From JALOOB01 sp964387985 (GTDB lineage Bacteria > Chloroflexota > Anaerolineae > CG2-30-64-16): a stretch of 64,000 bases of DNA. The notes beneath the pieces were generated by a model. The model had not been told where the DNA came from. It did not search any database and worked only from the letters and a program-made list of their open reading frames with translations. The position numbers and the translations under genes were made by a program. Below are positions 23,978 to 32,764 of this stretch, piece by piece. The stretch spans positions 5,513 to 69,512 of the forward strand of contig CAYLZG010000007.1 in the NCBI GenBank assembly GCA_964387985.1, in the 5' to 3' direction. Each line of letters opens with the position of its first letter. Within the stretch, counting starts at the first letter, position 1.

Positions 23978-26386
23978 ATGAATCGACACACAACCCTTGT
24001 GCATGCGAGCGCGCTCCTGCTTGCATGCGCCTTGCTCATATCGGTCGCCGGTTGCTCACGCAGCACCCCGGCGCCCACTCCCGCGCCGGCAATCGTGCCG
24101 CCGTTCAGCCGCGACGAAATAGCACCTGATGAAACGGCTGCGGAAGTTGACAGGGAAAAAGGGGCTACGCTTGTGCTGCAGGACGGTGCGCAAGTCATCC
24201 TGCCGCCGGAAGCCCTCGTCCAGAATGCTACCGCTACGCTCCGCACCGCACATCAGACTCCTGCTGCTCCGATCCCCTTGAGCATCATCGGAAATGCTTA
24301 CGAAGTCCTGATCGATGGCTCCGAATTGACCGGGGTTGCCCTCGTTCGCCTGCCGCTGCTGCCCGGGGTCACACCGGATCAGTATGAGCTGGCGCCTTAC
24401 CGTTGGACAGGACGAACATGGGAGCGAGTCGCGACACGCGACATGTCCGGCGGCGTCCAGTTCGGCGTCAATGCTCCGGGCACTTTTGCGGTGCTGGGAC
24501 GCTGGCGGCTGGCGGACGCGTCGATCGCCTTGATTAAGCCGGAGACTCTTCCGGGACAGCAGTCTGTTCCACTGACAGTCGCCGGGCAGTACCGCTTCTC
24601 CGCCATACCGGCACTTCAGAACGATTTGGTTCCTGCGAGGCTGACGGTCAAGCAGGACACTTCAGGAGGCGCCGGCCAGGTGGCTGGCGATCCGGGACAG
24701 GATGCCACAGTCGACGAGGCAACGCTCTGGTTCAAGCCAGATCCTGCGCAAAGCAGCGGGGTGATCGAGTTCTCCCACGTCTTCGATCTGGTGCCAGGCC
24801 TGCTTGCCCTCGACCCGGGCATCAACACCCGCTTCTACGTTGTCCTCACGGTCGATGACGCAGCGACACCGACTCGGCGGGTGAGCAATGGCGTGGAATA
24901 CACACAAATTCTGCCTATCCAGATTCAGAACATGGAAGTGGTGCGCCCTGTTGTCCTGCAAGAGGACCGCCTCGCATTGCGCTGGAAGATCTTGCTCAAC
25001 GGATTGACCTTCCAGACGCCGGATGCGCGTGGTCCCACGTTGGCCCTTCAGCCTGTCGTGGATCAAGGGGGCATCGGTGATTATCGCATCGTTCTGGAGG
25101 TGCAGCGTGACGGCGAATGGCTCGCGGTCAGCAACGAAGTGAGCATTCAGCTCGCCATGCAGCCGACAGCGACGCTATTGCCCGGACAGGAGCCGGTGGC
25201 TACGCCCGCCGTCGTCGCAGCCATAACGCCGAGCGATATCGAGCCTCCAACCGTACCGACCCGGCGCCCTGCACCGTCAGGCAATGGGCAGCTCGCGATC
25301 ACGCCAACCCCGACATTTACACCCACGGTAACAGGTCCGGCCACTGCGACCCCACCACCGCCCGGCCTGGGAAGCGTTTTTTGGGCCGACAAAGCTTCCG
25401 TTGCGCCGGGAGAATGCACGGTGCTCCGTTGGCAGATCGAAAGTGTCATATCGGTGTTCTTTGAAGGCCAGCCAACAACCGGAAACGATACCAGGAATGT
25501 GTGCCCGTCATCGACCACCACCTATACCTTGCGCGTGACCAGCGGCGCCGGCACCCAGGACTACACGGTGACGGTACAGGTGTCCTCCTCAGGACAGACC
25601 GCGATCGAATTCACGGTCGACAAGGCACAGGTGATGGCGGGCGACTGCACTACCCTTCGCTGGAGTGCAACCGGCGTTAAGGAGGTGCGTCTGAACGATC
25701 GGGGTGTGGCTGGTGTTGCCACCGAGCAGGTCTGTCCCGCGCAGACAACTGACTACATCCTGTCCGTACTGGACAATGCCGGGGTGACCACCACGAAGCG
25801 CCTGACGGTCTTTGTGACACCAGGAAATGGCGTCGACGCCGCGTTCTGGGCCGAGCGTTATACGATGCCTGCGGGCGATTGCACAACCCTGCACTGGGCG
25901 GTCGAAAACGTTCTAACCGTATACCTGAATGAAGAAGGCGTCACCGGCGTGGGCTCGCGACAGGCCTGCCCCACGGACACCGAATACTACACAATGGAGA
26001 TCACTGATACGACTGGAACCACCACCATCAAAGAGGTCATCCTGTTCGCAGGTATCCTAAACCTTGAAGACACGGAGGTGATCGGCCAGGGAATCGTGGA
26101 TGGCGTGCTGCGGCGAACGGACGTGGACCCATCCGAGCAGGGCGATCAGCCAGGCTATGACATCACCGTCAGTGGTCTGCGGCTCCTCTTCGTGGGAGCG
26201 GCCGGGTACGACCGGAGCACGATCACATTGCGCCTTCCGCAGTCTGTCATTGACCTGGGCGAGACCGGACCAGTGCATTGGCCGGTTCGTCCCGGCCAGC
26301 AGGTGGAATTCCGCGTCAGTTGTGAGGCCAATCAATGCATCGTTGATTATGCCCGCGATGCCTATCTTTACTGGCGCTCGCAGTAG
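23978..26386 (+). CDS. Large lipoprotein with three Cys-paired beta-sandwich repeats
   Basis: The 802-residue protein has a lipobox (ISVAGC) and a Pro linker. A large beta-rich N-terminal region follows, which includes an EGA/ZU5-like start (ATLVLQDGAQVILPPEALVQN). A TPTPTFTPTVTGPATATPPPP linker (about residues 425-465) leads to three repeats of about 78 residues. These begin VFWADKASVAPGECTVLRW, IEFTVDKAQVMAGDCTTLRW and AAFWAERYTMPAGDCTTLHW. Each repeat has one Cys in the first half and one in a (V/A)CP(S/A/T) motif, suggesting a disulfide per domain. It probably works at the cell surface; no enzyme motif is seen. The SD before the ATG is weak. Confidence 0.72.
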   Translation: MNRHTTLVHASALLLACALLISVAGCSRSTPAPTPAPAIVPPFSRDEIAPDETAAEVDREKGATLVLQDGAQVILPPEALVQNATATLRTAHQTPAAPIPLSIIGNAYEVLIDGSELTGVALVRLPLLPGVTPDQYELAPYRWTGRTWERVATRDMSGGVQFGVNAPGTFAVLGRWRLADASIALIKPETLPGQQSVPLTVAGQYRFSAIPALQNDLVPARLTVKQDTSGGAGQVAGDPGQDATVDEATLWFKPDPAQSSGVIEFSHVFDLVPGLLALDPGINTRFYVVLTVDDAATPTRRVSNGVEYTQILPIQIQNMEVVRPVVLQEDRLALRWKILLNGLTFQTPDARGPTLALQPVVDQGGIGDYRIVLEVQRDGEWLAVSNEVSIQLAMQPTATLLPGQEPVATPAVVAAITPSDIEPPTVPTRRPAPSGNGQLAITPTPTFTPTVTGPATATPPPPGLGSVFWADKASVAPGECTVLRWQIESVISVFFEGQPTTGNDTRNVCPSSTTTYTLRVTSGAGTQDYTVTVQVSSSGQTAIEFTVDKAQVMAGDCTTLRWSATGVKEVRLNDRGVAGVATEQVCPAQTTDYILSVLDNAGVTTTKRLTVFVTPGNGVDAAFWAERYTMPAGDCTTLHWAVENVLTVYLNEEGVTGVGSRQACPTDTEYYTMEITDTTGTTTIKEVILFAGILNLEDTEVIGQGIVDGVLRRTDVDPSEQGDQPGYDITVSGLRLLFVGAAGYDRSTITLRLPQSVIDLGETGPVHWPVRPGQQVEFRVSCEANQCIVDYARDAYLYWRSQ

Positions 26387-26479
26387 AGCCGCCACGAAGA
26401 GATCTTCCCGCATTAGCTCCAAACAGAAGTGTGGTAGAATCCATCATTGATTTGCTCATATTCCCACAAGGAGGCACTC

Positions 26480-27322
26480 ATGACCCGCGTTGTGGCGGAC
26501 ACGACCTGCGTGCTGCCCCCCGAGATCTATCGACCACTGAACATCCCGATGATCCCCCAGGTGATTAATTTCGGCGAAGAGTCCTTCCGCGAAGGCGTCG
26601 ACATCGACGCTGCCGGCTTCATGCAGCGACTTCTGACGGGCAAGGATCTTCCGAAGACCGCTGCCCCGTACCCGGGAGACTTCATCGAGGTATTCCAGGA
26701 ATGTGTTCAAGCGGGCGAGAGCGTCGTATGCGTTCATCCTTCGACCGATGTCAGCGGCACAGTCCGTTCTGCAGAAATCGCCCGCCAAAGCTTTCCGGGA
26801 GCCGACATCCGTATCATCGATACGCGCAGCGTGGTCGGTCCCCTGGGCGGGATGGTGCTCGAGGCAGACAAGCTTGCGAAGCAGGGGGCAAGTGCCGATG
26901 AGGTGGAGGCGCGCGTGCGAAGCCTGATGCCGCGTGCCCGCATCTACTTCATGGTAGACACCATGGAGTTCCTGCGGCGGGGAGGACGCGTGGGCGGCGC
27001 ACAGGCGCTCATCGGCACGGTGCTGCAGATCAAGCCCATTCTCACTTTCCGCAATGGACGGGTGGATCAATTCGAACGCGAACGCACCAAAAAGAAGGCG
27101 CTGGCACGCATCAAAGAGCTAATAATGAGTGAAGCGAGCCGTGAACCCGACGCGCACGTCTCGGTCATGCATGCTGGCTCGCCTCAAGAGGCAGAAGAGC
27201 TTGCAGCCGATCTCAAGCACTCATTGGGGGTTCCTGACGTCATGGTCGCCGATCTGGCGCCTGCCATCATCACGCATGCCGGACCCGGTGTGCTCGCATT
27301 CGGGTTCTTTACTCCGTCATGA
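26480..27322 (+). CDS. DegV family (fatty-acid-binding) protein
   Basis: The 280-residue protein begins RVVADTTCVLPPEIYRPLNIPMIPQVINFG. It has the DegV-type segments TGKDLPKTAAPYPGDF, VHPSTDVSGTVRSAE, IIDTRSVVGPLGGMV and FLRRGGRVGGAQALIGTVLQIKP. DegV (FakB-like) proteins bind a fatty acid, which is then phosphorylated by a FakA kinase; no FakA gene is in this window. ATG 26480 has AAGGAGG upstream. TAGAAT (26435-26440) is a possible -10. It starts a three-gene run with a GNAT-like protein and a lipid glycosyltransferase. Confidence 0.88.
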   Translation: MTRVVADTTCVLPPEIYRPLNIPMIPQVINFGEESFREGVDIDAAGFMQRLLTGKDLPKTAAPYPGDFIEVFQECVQAGESVVCVHPSTDVSGTVRSAEIARQSFPGADIRIIDTRSVVGPLGGMVLEADKLAKQGASADEVEARVRSLMPRARIYFMVDTMEFLRRGGRVGGAQALIGTVLQIKPILTFRNGRVDQFERERTKKKALARIKELIMSEASREPDAHVSVMHAGSPQEAEELAADLKHSLGVPDVMVADLAPAIITHAGPGVLAFGFFTPS

Positions 27323-27331
27323 GCTGAGACT

Positions 27332-28453
27332 ATGCCTGTCAACGTTTTCACAGTGAAAACCGCGTCTCGTCAGGAGGTCGACCGGTTTGTGCGCCTTCCG
27401 TTCGCCATCTACCGGGACTGCCCGCAGTGGGTTCCACCCCTGATTGACGACACGCGACTCATGCTGAACCGGAAGCGCTATCCCTTCTACGAGCACTCCG
27501 ATGCCGACTTCTTCATGGCCGAACGAGACGGGCGAGATGTGGCTCGCATAGCGGTCCTGGAGAACCGTCACTACAACCAGCACTGGGGCGCCCGAACAGC
27601 ATTCTTCTACCTCTTCGACGCGTTCGATGACACCGAAGCTTCCACGGCTCTCTTTGCCCAGATCGAGTCTTGGGCAAAGGAGCGCGGCCTGACAAAAATC
27701 GTCGGAGCAAAAGGGTTTCTTCAGGGAGACGGCGTCGGCGTGCTTGTCGAAGGCTTCGAACATCACCCTGCAGTGGGGATTCCCTACAACCATGCCTACT
27801 ATGGTCAGCTGATCGAGGCGGCCGGCTACCGCGGCCAGCGCGATTTCCTCTCCGCTTACCTGCGCGCGGACACGATCCTGCCAGAGCGCGTGCACCAAAT
27901 CTCAGACAAGATGATGGAGCGCCGCGGCTTCTCCATCCGGACCTTTCAGAGCAAGGCCGAATTGAGGACCTGGATCCCCGCGATTGTACGGACCTACAAC
28001 GAGACCTTCCTGAGTAACTGGGAATTCAACCCGGTAACCGAATCCGAGGCGAAGGTCATCGGCGATCGTCTGATGCAAATCGCAGAACCGAAGCTCATCA
28101 AGCTTGTTATGAAGGGCGATGACGTCGCTGGCTTTTTGTTCGGCTTCCCTGACGTCTCTGAAGGCATTCGTCGCGCAAACGGCCGGCTCTGGCCGTTCGG
28201 GTGGTTTTGGATTCTGCGAGATATGAAGCGCACGAAGTGGATTAATCTGAACGGAGCGGGCATCCTGGCTCCCTATCGCGGCCTGGGTGTCAACGCCATC
28301 CTATATGTCGAAATGGAGAAAACCATGCACAGCGGTGGGTTCGAACATGCCGACCTGGTGCAGATGGAAGAACACGTATTGACCGTCGAAGATACCAAGA
28401 CGATGGGCGGCGAAATCTATAAGAGACACCGGATCTATGAAAAGACAATCTGA
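27332..28453 (+). CDS. GNAT-like acyltransferase, unknown substrate
   Basis: The 373-residue protein starts with a segment recurrent in this family (FVRLPFAIYRDCPQWVPPLIDD) and continues through two GNAT-like halves. The second half contains INLNGAGILAPYRGLGVNAILYVEM, where APYRGLGVN corresponds to the acyl-CoA-binding (R/Q)xxGxG/A motif. Its length is about twice a simple GNAT, so it is probably a double-domain protein. It lies 9 nt after the DegV gene and overlaps the next gene by 17 nt. Linkage to DegV and MGDG-synthase-like genes suggests a lipid-related role, by inference. Confidence 0.72.
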   Translation: MPVNVFTVKTASRQEVDRFVRLPFAIYRDCPQWVPPLIDDTRLMLNRKRYPFYEHSDADFFMAERDGRDVARIAVLENRHYNQHWGARTAFFYLFDAFDDTEASTALFAQIESWAKERGLTKIVGAKGFLQGDGVGVLVEGFEHHPAVGIPYNHAYYGQLIEAAGYRGQRDFLSAYLRADTILPERVHQISDKMMERRGFSIRTFQSKAELRTWIPAIVRTYNETFLSNWEFNPVTESEAKVIGDRLMQIAEPKLIKLVMKGDDVAGFLFGFPDVSEGIRRANGRLWPFGWFWILRDMKRTKWINLNGAGILAPYRGLGVNAILYVEMEKTMHSGGFEHADLVQMEEHVLTVEDTKTMGGEIYKRHRIYEKTI

Positions 28454-29714
28454 GCAAGGACTGGATCCAATAGCAGCGGACCGGCCGAAACGGATTCTCA
28501 TCCTTTCTGCCGACGCGGGCTTCGGCCACAAGGCCGCGGCCAACGCAATCGCGAGCGCGGCCTGCCAACGAGAGGCGGACCGCTGCGAAGTGACCATCAT
28601 CAACCCACTGGACCATCCCGATGCACCTGGCCTGCTGGTTTCTGCCCAGGATGACTATGACCAGATGATCCAGAATTCACCCGATCTCTACCGCGTTGGT
28701 TATCAGGCGTCCGACGGAGCCATCCCAGCAGTCATCGCCGAACAGGCGCTGACCGTAATGCTCTATGGCGTGCTGCGCGACATCCTGGGCGAATACGAGC
28801 CTGACGTAGTCGTGACCACCTACCCGCTGTACCAGGCGCCCCTGGCCACAGTCAATGCGTTATCGCGCCGCCACATCCCGTTCCTCACAGTGGTTACGGA
28901 CCTCGTCACGGTGCACCGGATGTGGTTTCATGAGAGCGCAGAGGCATGCCTCGTGCCAACCCAGGCGGTTGCAAACAAGGCAATCGAGAGCGGCCTTGCA
29001 GCCGACCGCGTCGAAATAACCGGCCTTCCGGTCGATCCCAGGTTGGGAGGCTCGACCAATAAGGCTGACCTGCGTGCCAGGCTGGGGTGGTCGCCCGACC
29101 GGTACGTGGCCTTGTTCAGCGGCAGCAGGCGAGTGAAGAAGCTGGAGCCCGTGGCTCAGATCCTGAATCACTCCGGCCTGCCCGTGGCGTTGGCCATCGT
29201 CACGGGCGGTGACAATGAGCTGCGCGCCCGCCTGGAATCTGAAACGTGGCACCAGCCAACGCGGATCTACGGCTATGTCGATAATATGTGGGAGATGATG
29301 AAGGCTGCTGATTTCATCGTCTGCAAGGCGGGGGGGCTGATCGTATCAGAGGCACTTGCAGCAGGGCTGCCGTTATTGCTGGCGGAGGCCATTCCAGGAC
29401 AGGAAACCGGCAACGCAGAGCATGTATCCAGCGGTGGCGCTGGCATCCTGATCGAGAATCCGGCTGAGGCGCTGATGCATGTCTTTCACTGGCTTGATAA
29501 CGACGGCAGAGCGCTGAGCGAAACCGCAGAACGCTCCCGCGCACTAGGGCGGCCCGATGCCGCATCTCGCGTCGCAGATCGTGCATTGGAGGTTGCCAGG
29601 GGTGGCGCCAGGCCAGTCACACGCGGGCTGGCTGCCCAACTTCCGCGCCTACGCGAACTACTCGGACTCGACTCAGGCAAGGCCGCGGAGGCAGCACCCA
29701 CCGGCGGTGCGTAA
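28437..29714 (+). CDS. MGDG-synthase-like glycosyltransferase (GT28)
   Basis: The 425-residue protein starts after a short leader with RILILSADAGFGHKAAANAIASA, the glycan-acceptor motif of monogalactosyl/monoglucosyl-diacylglycerol synthases. VVTTYPLYQAPLAT and FLTVVTDLVTVHRMWFH follow. The donor-binding C-terminal half has LFSGSRRVKKLEPV, RIYGYVDNMWEMMKAADFIVCKAGGLIVSEALAAGLPLLL and PGQETGNAEHV. It should transfer a hexose from a UDP-sugar to diacylglycerol at the membrane. It overlaps the GNAT-like gene, so production is coupled. Confidence 0.87.
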   Translation: MKRQSEQGLDPIAADRPKRILILSADAGFGHKAAANAIASAACQREADRCEVTIINPLDHPDAPGLLVSAQDDYDQMIQNSPDLYRVGYQASDGAIPAVIAEQALTVMLYGVLRDILGEYEPDVVVTTYPLYQAPLATVNALSRRHIPFLTVVTDLVTVHRMWFHESAEACLVPTQAVANKAIESGLAADRVEITGLPVDPRLGGSTNKADLRARLGWSPDRYVALFSGSRRVKKLEPVAQILNHSGLPVALAIVTGGDNELRARLESETWHQPTRIYGYVDNMWEMMKAADFIVCKAGGLIVSEALAAGLPLLLAEAIPGQETGNAEHVSSGGAGILIENPAEALMHVFHWLDNDGRALSETAERSRALGRPDAASRVADRALEVARGGARPVTRGLAAQLPRLRELLGLDSGKAAEAAPTGGA

Positions 29715-29760
29715 GCAACGCTGAAAGAGAGACCGTGGGGGGGCGAATTCCGCTCCCCAT

Positions 29761-30495
29761 TCAATCATGTGCCGCTGGCTTGGGGTTTCCGCGCCACTCA
29801 TCAACGCGCGCAAGTGCATCGAGCGCCGCGTTCTGTGCAGCGACTTGTTTGCTGGGTCCCTCCCCTTCTCCACACGGTGCATCGCCAATTGCTACTTGCA
29901 CGCGGAAGGTCTTGGCGTGGTCCGGCCCATCGGCAGCCACTGTACGGTAACGAGGAGTAACTCCGAGGGCCGCCTGCGCCATCTCCTGCAGCCGGCTCTT
30001 TGGATCCTTGTCTATGACTTCAGCCCTGGCCATCGCCAGCTCTGCGTGCATCATCGGCAGCACCCAATCAGACACTGCGCTGAGGTCCTGATCAAGATAC
30101 AGGGCTCCCACCAGGGCCTCGAAAGCCGCGCAAAGCGTCGCAGGCCGCTGGCGCCCGCCCGTCTCCACTTCACCGTGCCCCATCAACAGCGCCGGCCCCA
30201 CATCGAGCCGGGTCGCCAGGCGAGATAGCGTCTCACGGCGCACCAGTGCTGCGCGCAATGCGGTCAGCTCGCCCTCAGGTGCGTTTGGGAAATTCTCATA
30301 AAGATAGTCGGCCAGCATGAAATCCAGTACGGCGTCTCCCAGATACTCCAGCCGCTCGTTGTCTTCCCAATCGACGTCCGCGTGCTCGTTAAGGTAAGAT
30401 CGATGTGTCAAAGCAGTACGCAAGAGCGCCCGGTCCCGAAAAACAAGTCCATTGCGCTCCGTAAATAGGTCCAGGATCTCGTCCACGTTCTGCAT
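29761..30495 (-). CDS. rnc: Ribonuclease III
   Basis: The 244-residue double-strand-specific endoribonuclease has the RNase III signature NERLEYLGDAVLDFMLADYLY, with catalytic Glu and Asp near residues 46-53 and the second acidic site around AAFEALVGALYLD. A double-stranded RNA-binding domain occupies about residues 165-235 (KSRLQEMAQAALGVTPRYRTV... ending SKQVAAQNAALDAL). ATG 30495 has GGGAGG 8 nt upstream; the longer frame covers the promoter. It is transcribed away from ftsY; the promoters share a -35 region. Confidence 0.94.
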   Translation of the reverse strand: MQNVDEILDLFTERNGLVFRDRALLRTALTHRSYLNEHADVDWEDNERLEYLGDAVLDFMLADYLYENFPNAPEGELTALRAALVRRETLSRLATRLDVGPALLMGHGEVETGGRQRPATLCAAFEALVGALYLDQDLSAVSDWVLPMMHAELAMARAEVIDKDPKSRLQEMAQAALGVTPRYRTVAADGPDHAKTFRVQVAIGDAPCGEGEGPSKQVAAQNAALDALARVDEWRGNPKPAAHD

Positions 30496-30521
30496 GCCCG
30501 CGCCTCCCTCGGTTCGCTGCG

Positions 30522-30550
30522 AGTATAGCATAGCAGGGCGGCTTTGTCAT
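30522..30550 (-). promoter_or_regulatory. Promoter of rnc
   Basis: On the minus strand ATGACA (30550-30545) and TATACT (30527-30522) are separated by 17 bp. The -35 overlaps the -35 of the divergent ftsY promoter. Confidence 0.65.
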
Positions 30551-30571
30551 TCGCCTTTCGCAGTGTATAAT
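30544..30571 (+). promoter_or_regulatory. Promoter of ftsY-prfB-smc
   Basis: TTGTCA (30544-30549) and TATAAT (30566-30571) are separated by 16 bp; the predicted start is about 30578. Confidence 0.7.
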
Positions 30572-30589
30572 GGGACATCAGTACGGCAG

Positions 30590-30618
30590 CCCCAGCCCTC
30601 GCCCCGGCTGGGGTTTTT
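30590..30618 (+). terminator. Terminator-like hairpin in the ftsY 5' leader
   Basis: CCCCAGCC (30590-30597) pairs with GGCTGGGG (30606-30613) and is followed by TTTTT. It lies about 12 nt after the predicted start and 41 nt before ftsY, so it may attenuate the operon. Confidence 0.7.
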
Positions 30619-30658
30619 GTCGCAACCAGATAAGCCGGTGAGGAGCAGGAGCGAGCAG

Positions 30659-31609
30659 ATGATGTTTGGCTTATTTCGTAAGTCGCCCGAGCAGGAAGCC
30701 GAGGATCAGGCCAAAATTCAGGCCAGCCTTACCAAGACACGGCAAGGTTTCTTCGGACGTGTGGGCGCGCTTTTCCAGGCCAATGAGATCACAGATGAGA
30801 CGTGGGATGAGCTGGAGGAACTCCTCATTCAGGCCGATCTGGGCATCAATACGGCGATGGGTCTCGTCGAGCGACTGCGCGACCGGGTGGACCGTGATCA
30901 CCTCAAGCGTGTAGAGGACGTTAAGGCCGCGTTGAAGGACGAACTTGTGCGGCTGCTGGATCACGCACCCTTTACGAATATCTCCGAGCCACGCATGCTC
31001 ACCGTGGTGCTCATTGTCGGCGTGAATGGGTCGGGCAAGACCACCAGCATTGCCAAACTGGCCAAATACTATAAGGCACGTGGGAAGAGGGTCGTCCTGG
31101 CTGCGGCGGATACCTTTCGCGCGGCCGCCATCGACCAGCTCAAGATCTGGGGCGAACGCACCGGCGTCGATGTCATCGCGCAAGCCCCGGGCGCGGACCC
31201 AGGTGCGGTCGTATTTGACGCCATCCGCGCCAGCCAGGAAACGCGCACGGCCGATCTGCTTGTGATCGACACCGCCGGACGGTTACACACAAAGTTCAAC
31301 CTGATGAAGGAACTCGAGAAGGTGAGAGCGGTCTGCGCAAGACAGGTCCATGATGCACCGCACGAGACGCTGCTGGTTCTGGAAGCAACCACGGGGCAAA
31401 ACGCGATCAGCCAGGCCAAACACTTCAAAGAGGCGGTGCAGATCAGCGGGATCATTCTGACCAAACTCGACGGCACCGCCAAAGGCGGGATCGTCTTTGC
31501 CATTCAGCAAGAGCTGGGTGTTCCCGTACGCTTTGTAGGTACGGGTGAAAAGGCCGATGACTTTGCAGAGTTTGACCCCCATGCCTTTGTGGATGGCATC
31601 CTGGGGTAG
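30659..31609 (+). CDS. ftsY: Signal recognition particle receptor FtsY
   Basis: The 316-residue SRP GTPase docks ribosome-SRP complexes at the membrane. The N domain is residues 1-95 (LRDRVDRDHLKRVEDVKAALKDELVRLL). The G domain has GVNGSGKTTSIAKLA (P-loop), AADTFRAAAIDQL, IDTAGRLHTKFNLMKEL and TKLDGTAKGG. The acidic A domain is nearly absent, giving the short form. ATG 30659 (tandem ATGATG) has GGAG 7 nt upstream. It heads an operon with prfB and smc behind a leader hairpin. Confidence 0.94.
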   Translation: MMFGLFRKSPEQEAEDQAKIQASLTKTRQGFFGRVGALFQANEITDETWDELEELLIQADLGINTAMGLVERLRDRVDRDHLKRVEDVKAALKDELVRLLDHAPFTNISEPRMLTVVLIVGVNGSGKTTSIAKLAKYYKARGKRVVLAAADTFRAAAIDQLKIWGERTGVDVIAQAPGADPGAVVFDAIRASQETRTADLLVIDTAGRLHTKFNLMKELEKVRAVCARQVHDAPHETLLVLEATTGQNAISQAKHFKEAVQISGIILTKLDGTAKGGIVFAIQQELGVPVRFVGTGEKADDFAEFDPHAFVDGILG

Positions 31610-31631
31610 TTGACGAGAGGACAAAGAACGC

Positions 31632-32757
31632 ATGGAAGAGATACGCGCTCAACTTCAGTCGCTGGCTGACCAGATCGACGGGATGCGGAGGCGTCTTTGA
31701 CTTAGCGGGAAAAGCCGCTGAGATAAACCGGCTGGAGGAAGAATCCGCCAGCACTGACATCTGGAATGATCCCAATCGCGCCAAGGCAGTCATGCGCGAC
31801 CTGTCTGTCCTGCGCGATCAGGTACGCGTGTGGAATGATTTGACGCGCGATGTGGAAGACGGGCTTGCGCTGTTGGAATTGGCCGAAGAGGCTAACGACG
31901 AGACGTCCGCTGCCGAGGCTGCCGATCAAGCTGTTGAGCTTCGGAAGAGATTCGAATCCCTGGAATTCCAGGTTGCGATGAGTGGTCCCAATGACCGAAA
32001 CGGCGCCATCCTTTCCATCCATGCGGGTGCGGGAGGCACAGAGGCACAGGATTGGGCTTCTATGCTCCTGCGCATGTATCTGCGGTGGGCCGAGCGGCGC
32101 GGCTTCGATGCGGAAATCACCGATCAGTTGGAAGGTGAAGAGGCCGGAATCAAGACCGTGACGGTCGAAGTCGCCGGGCCCTACGCCTACGGCTATCTCA
32201 AGGCCGAGCGCGGTGTGCACCGTCTCGTCCGTATCAGCCCGTTTGATTCATCCGCACGGCGCCACACTTCGTTCGCACTGGTTGAAGCTATGCCCATCTT
32301 CGACGAGGATATCGATATCGAAATCAAGCCCGACGATGTCAAGATGGACGTCTACCGCTCGGGAGGTGCAGGCGGCCAGCACATGCAGAAGAACTCAACG
32401 GCTGTGCGCATCACCCATCTTCCCACGGGCATCGTCGTTACATGCCAAAATGAGCGCAGCCAACTGCAGAACCGCGAGTCAGCCATGCGCGTCTTGCGCG
32501 GCAAGCTGTACGACATCGAACTGCAGAAGCAGGAAGAGCAGGCTGCGCGCCTGCGAGGCAAGCACGTTGAGGCCGGGTGGGGCAACCAGATCCGCTCGTA
32601 CGTGCTGCAGCCCTACCAGATGGTCAAGGATCTGCGCACCGAGGCTGAGACCGGCAACACGACTGCAGTCCTGGATGGCGAAATCGACCTGTTCATCGAA
32701 GCGTGGCTGAAGGATCAGGTGGGACTCATCGATCCTGACACTCCCGCAAAGGCTTAG
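31632..32757 (+). CDS. prfB: Peptide chain release factor 2 with programmed +1 frameshift
   Basis: RF2 releases peptides at UGA/UAA. A 22-codon first frame from ATG 31632 reaches CTT TGA C (31695-31701), preceded by the internal SD-like GGAGG. Slipping +1 at CTT lets translation continue at GAC (31699) to 32757, giving about 374 residues. This is the conserved autoregulatory frameshift: low RF2 favours slippage at its own UGA. The stop-recognition SPF motif is in VRISPFDSSARR, and the catalytic loop is SGGAGGQHMQKNSTAVR. It lies 22 nt after ftsY. Confidence 0.95.
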
Positions 32758-32764
32758 GCTCCCG

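Noticed and set aside
29715..29760. Possible terminator between the convergent GT28 and rnc genes
   Set aside because: The G-run and later CCCC could pair only weakly and no T-run follows.
30590..30618. Independent small RNA ending at this terminator
   Set aside because: The predicted transcript would be only about 40 nt from +1 to the T-run; an attenuator is the simpler reading.
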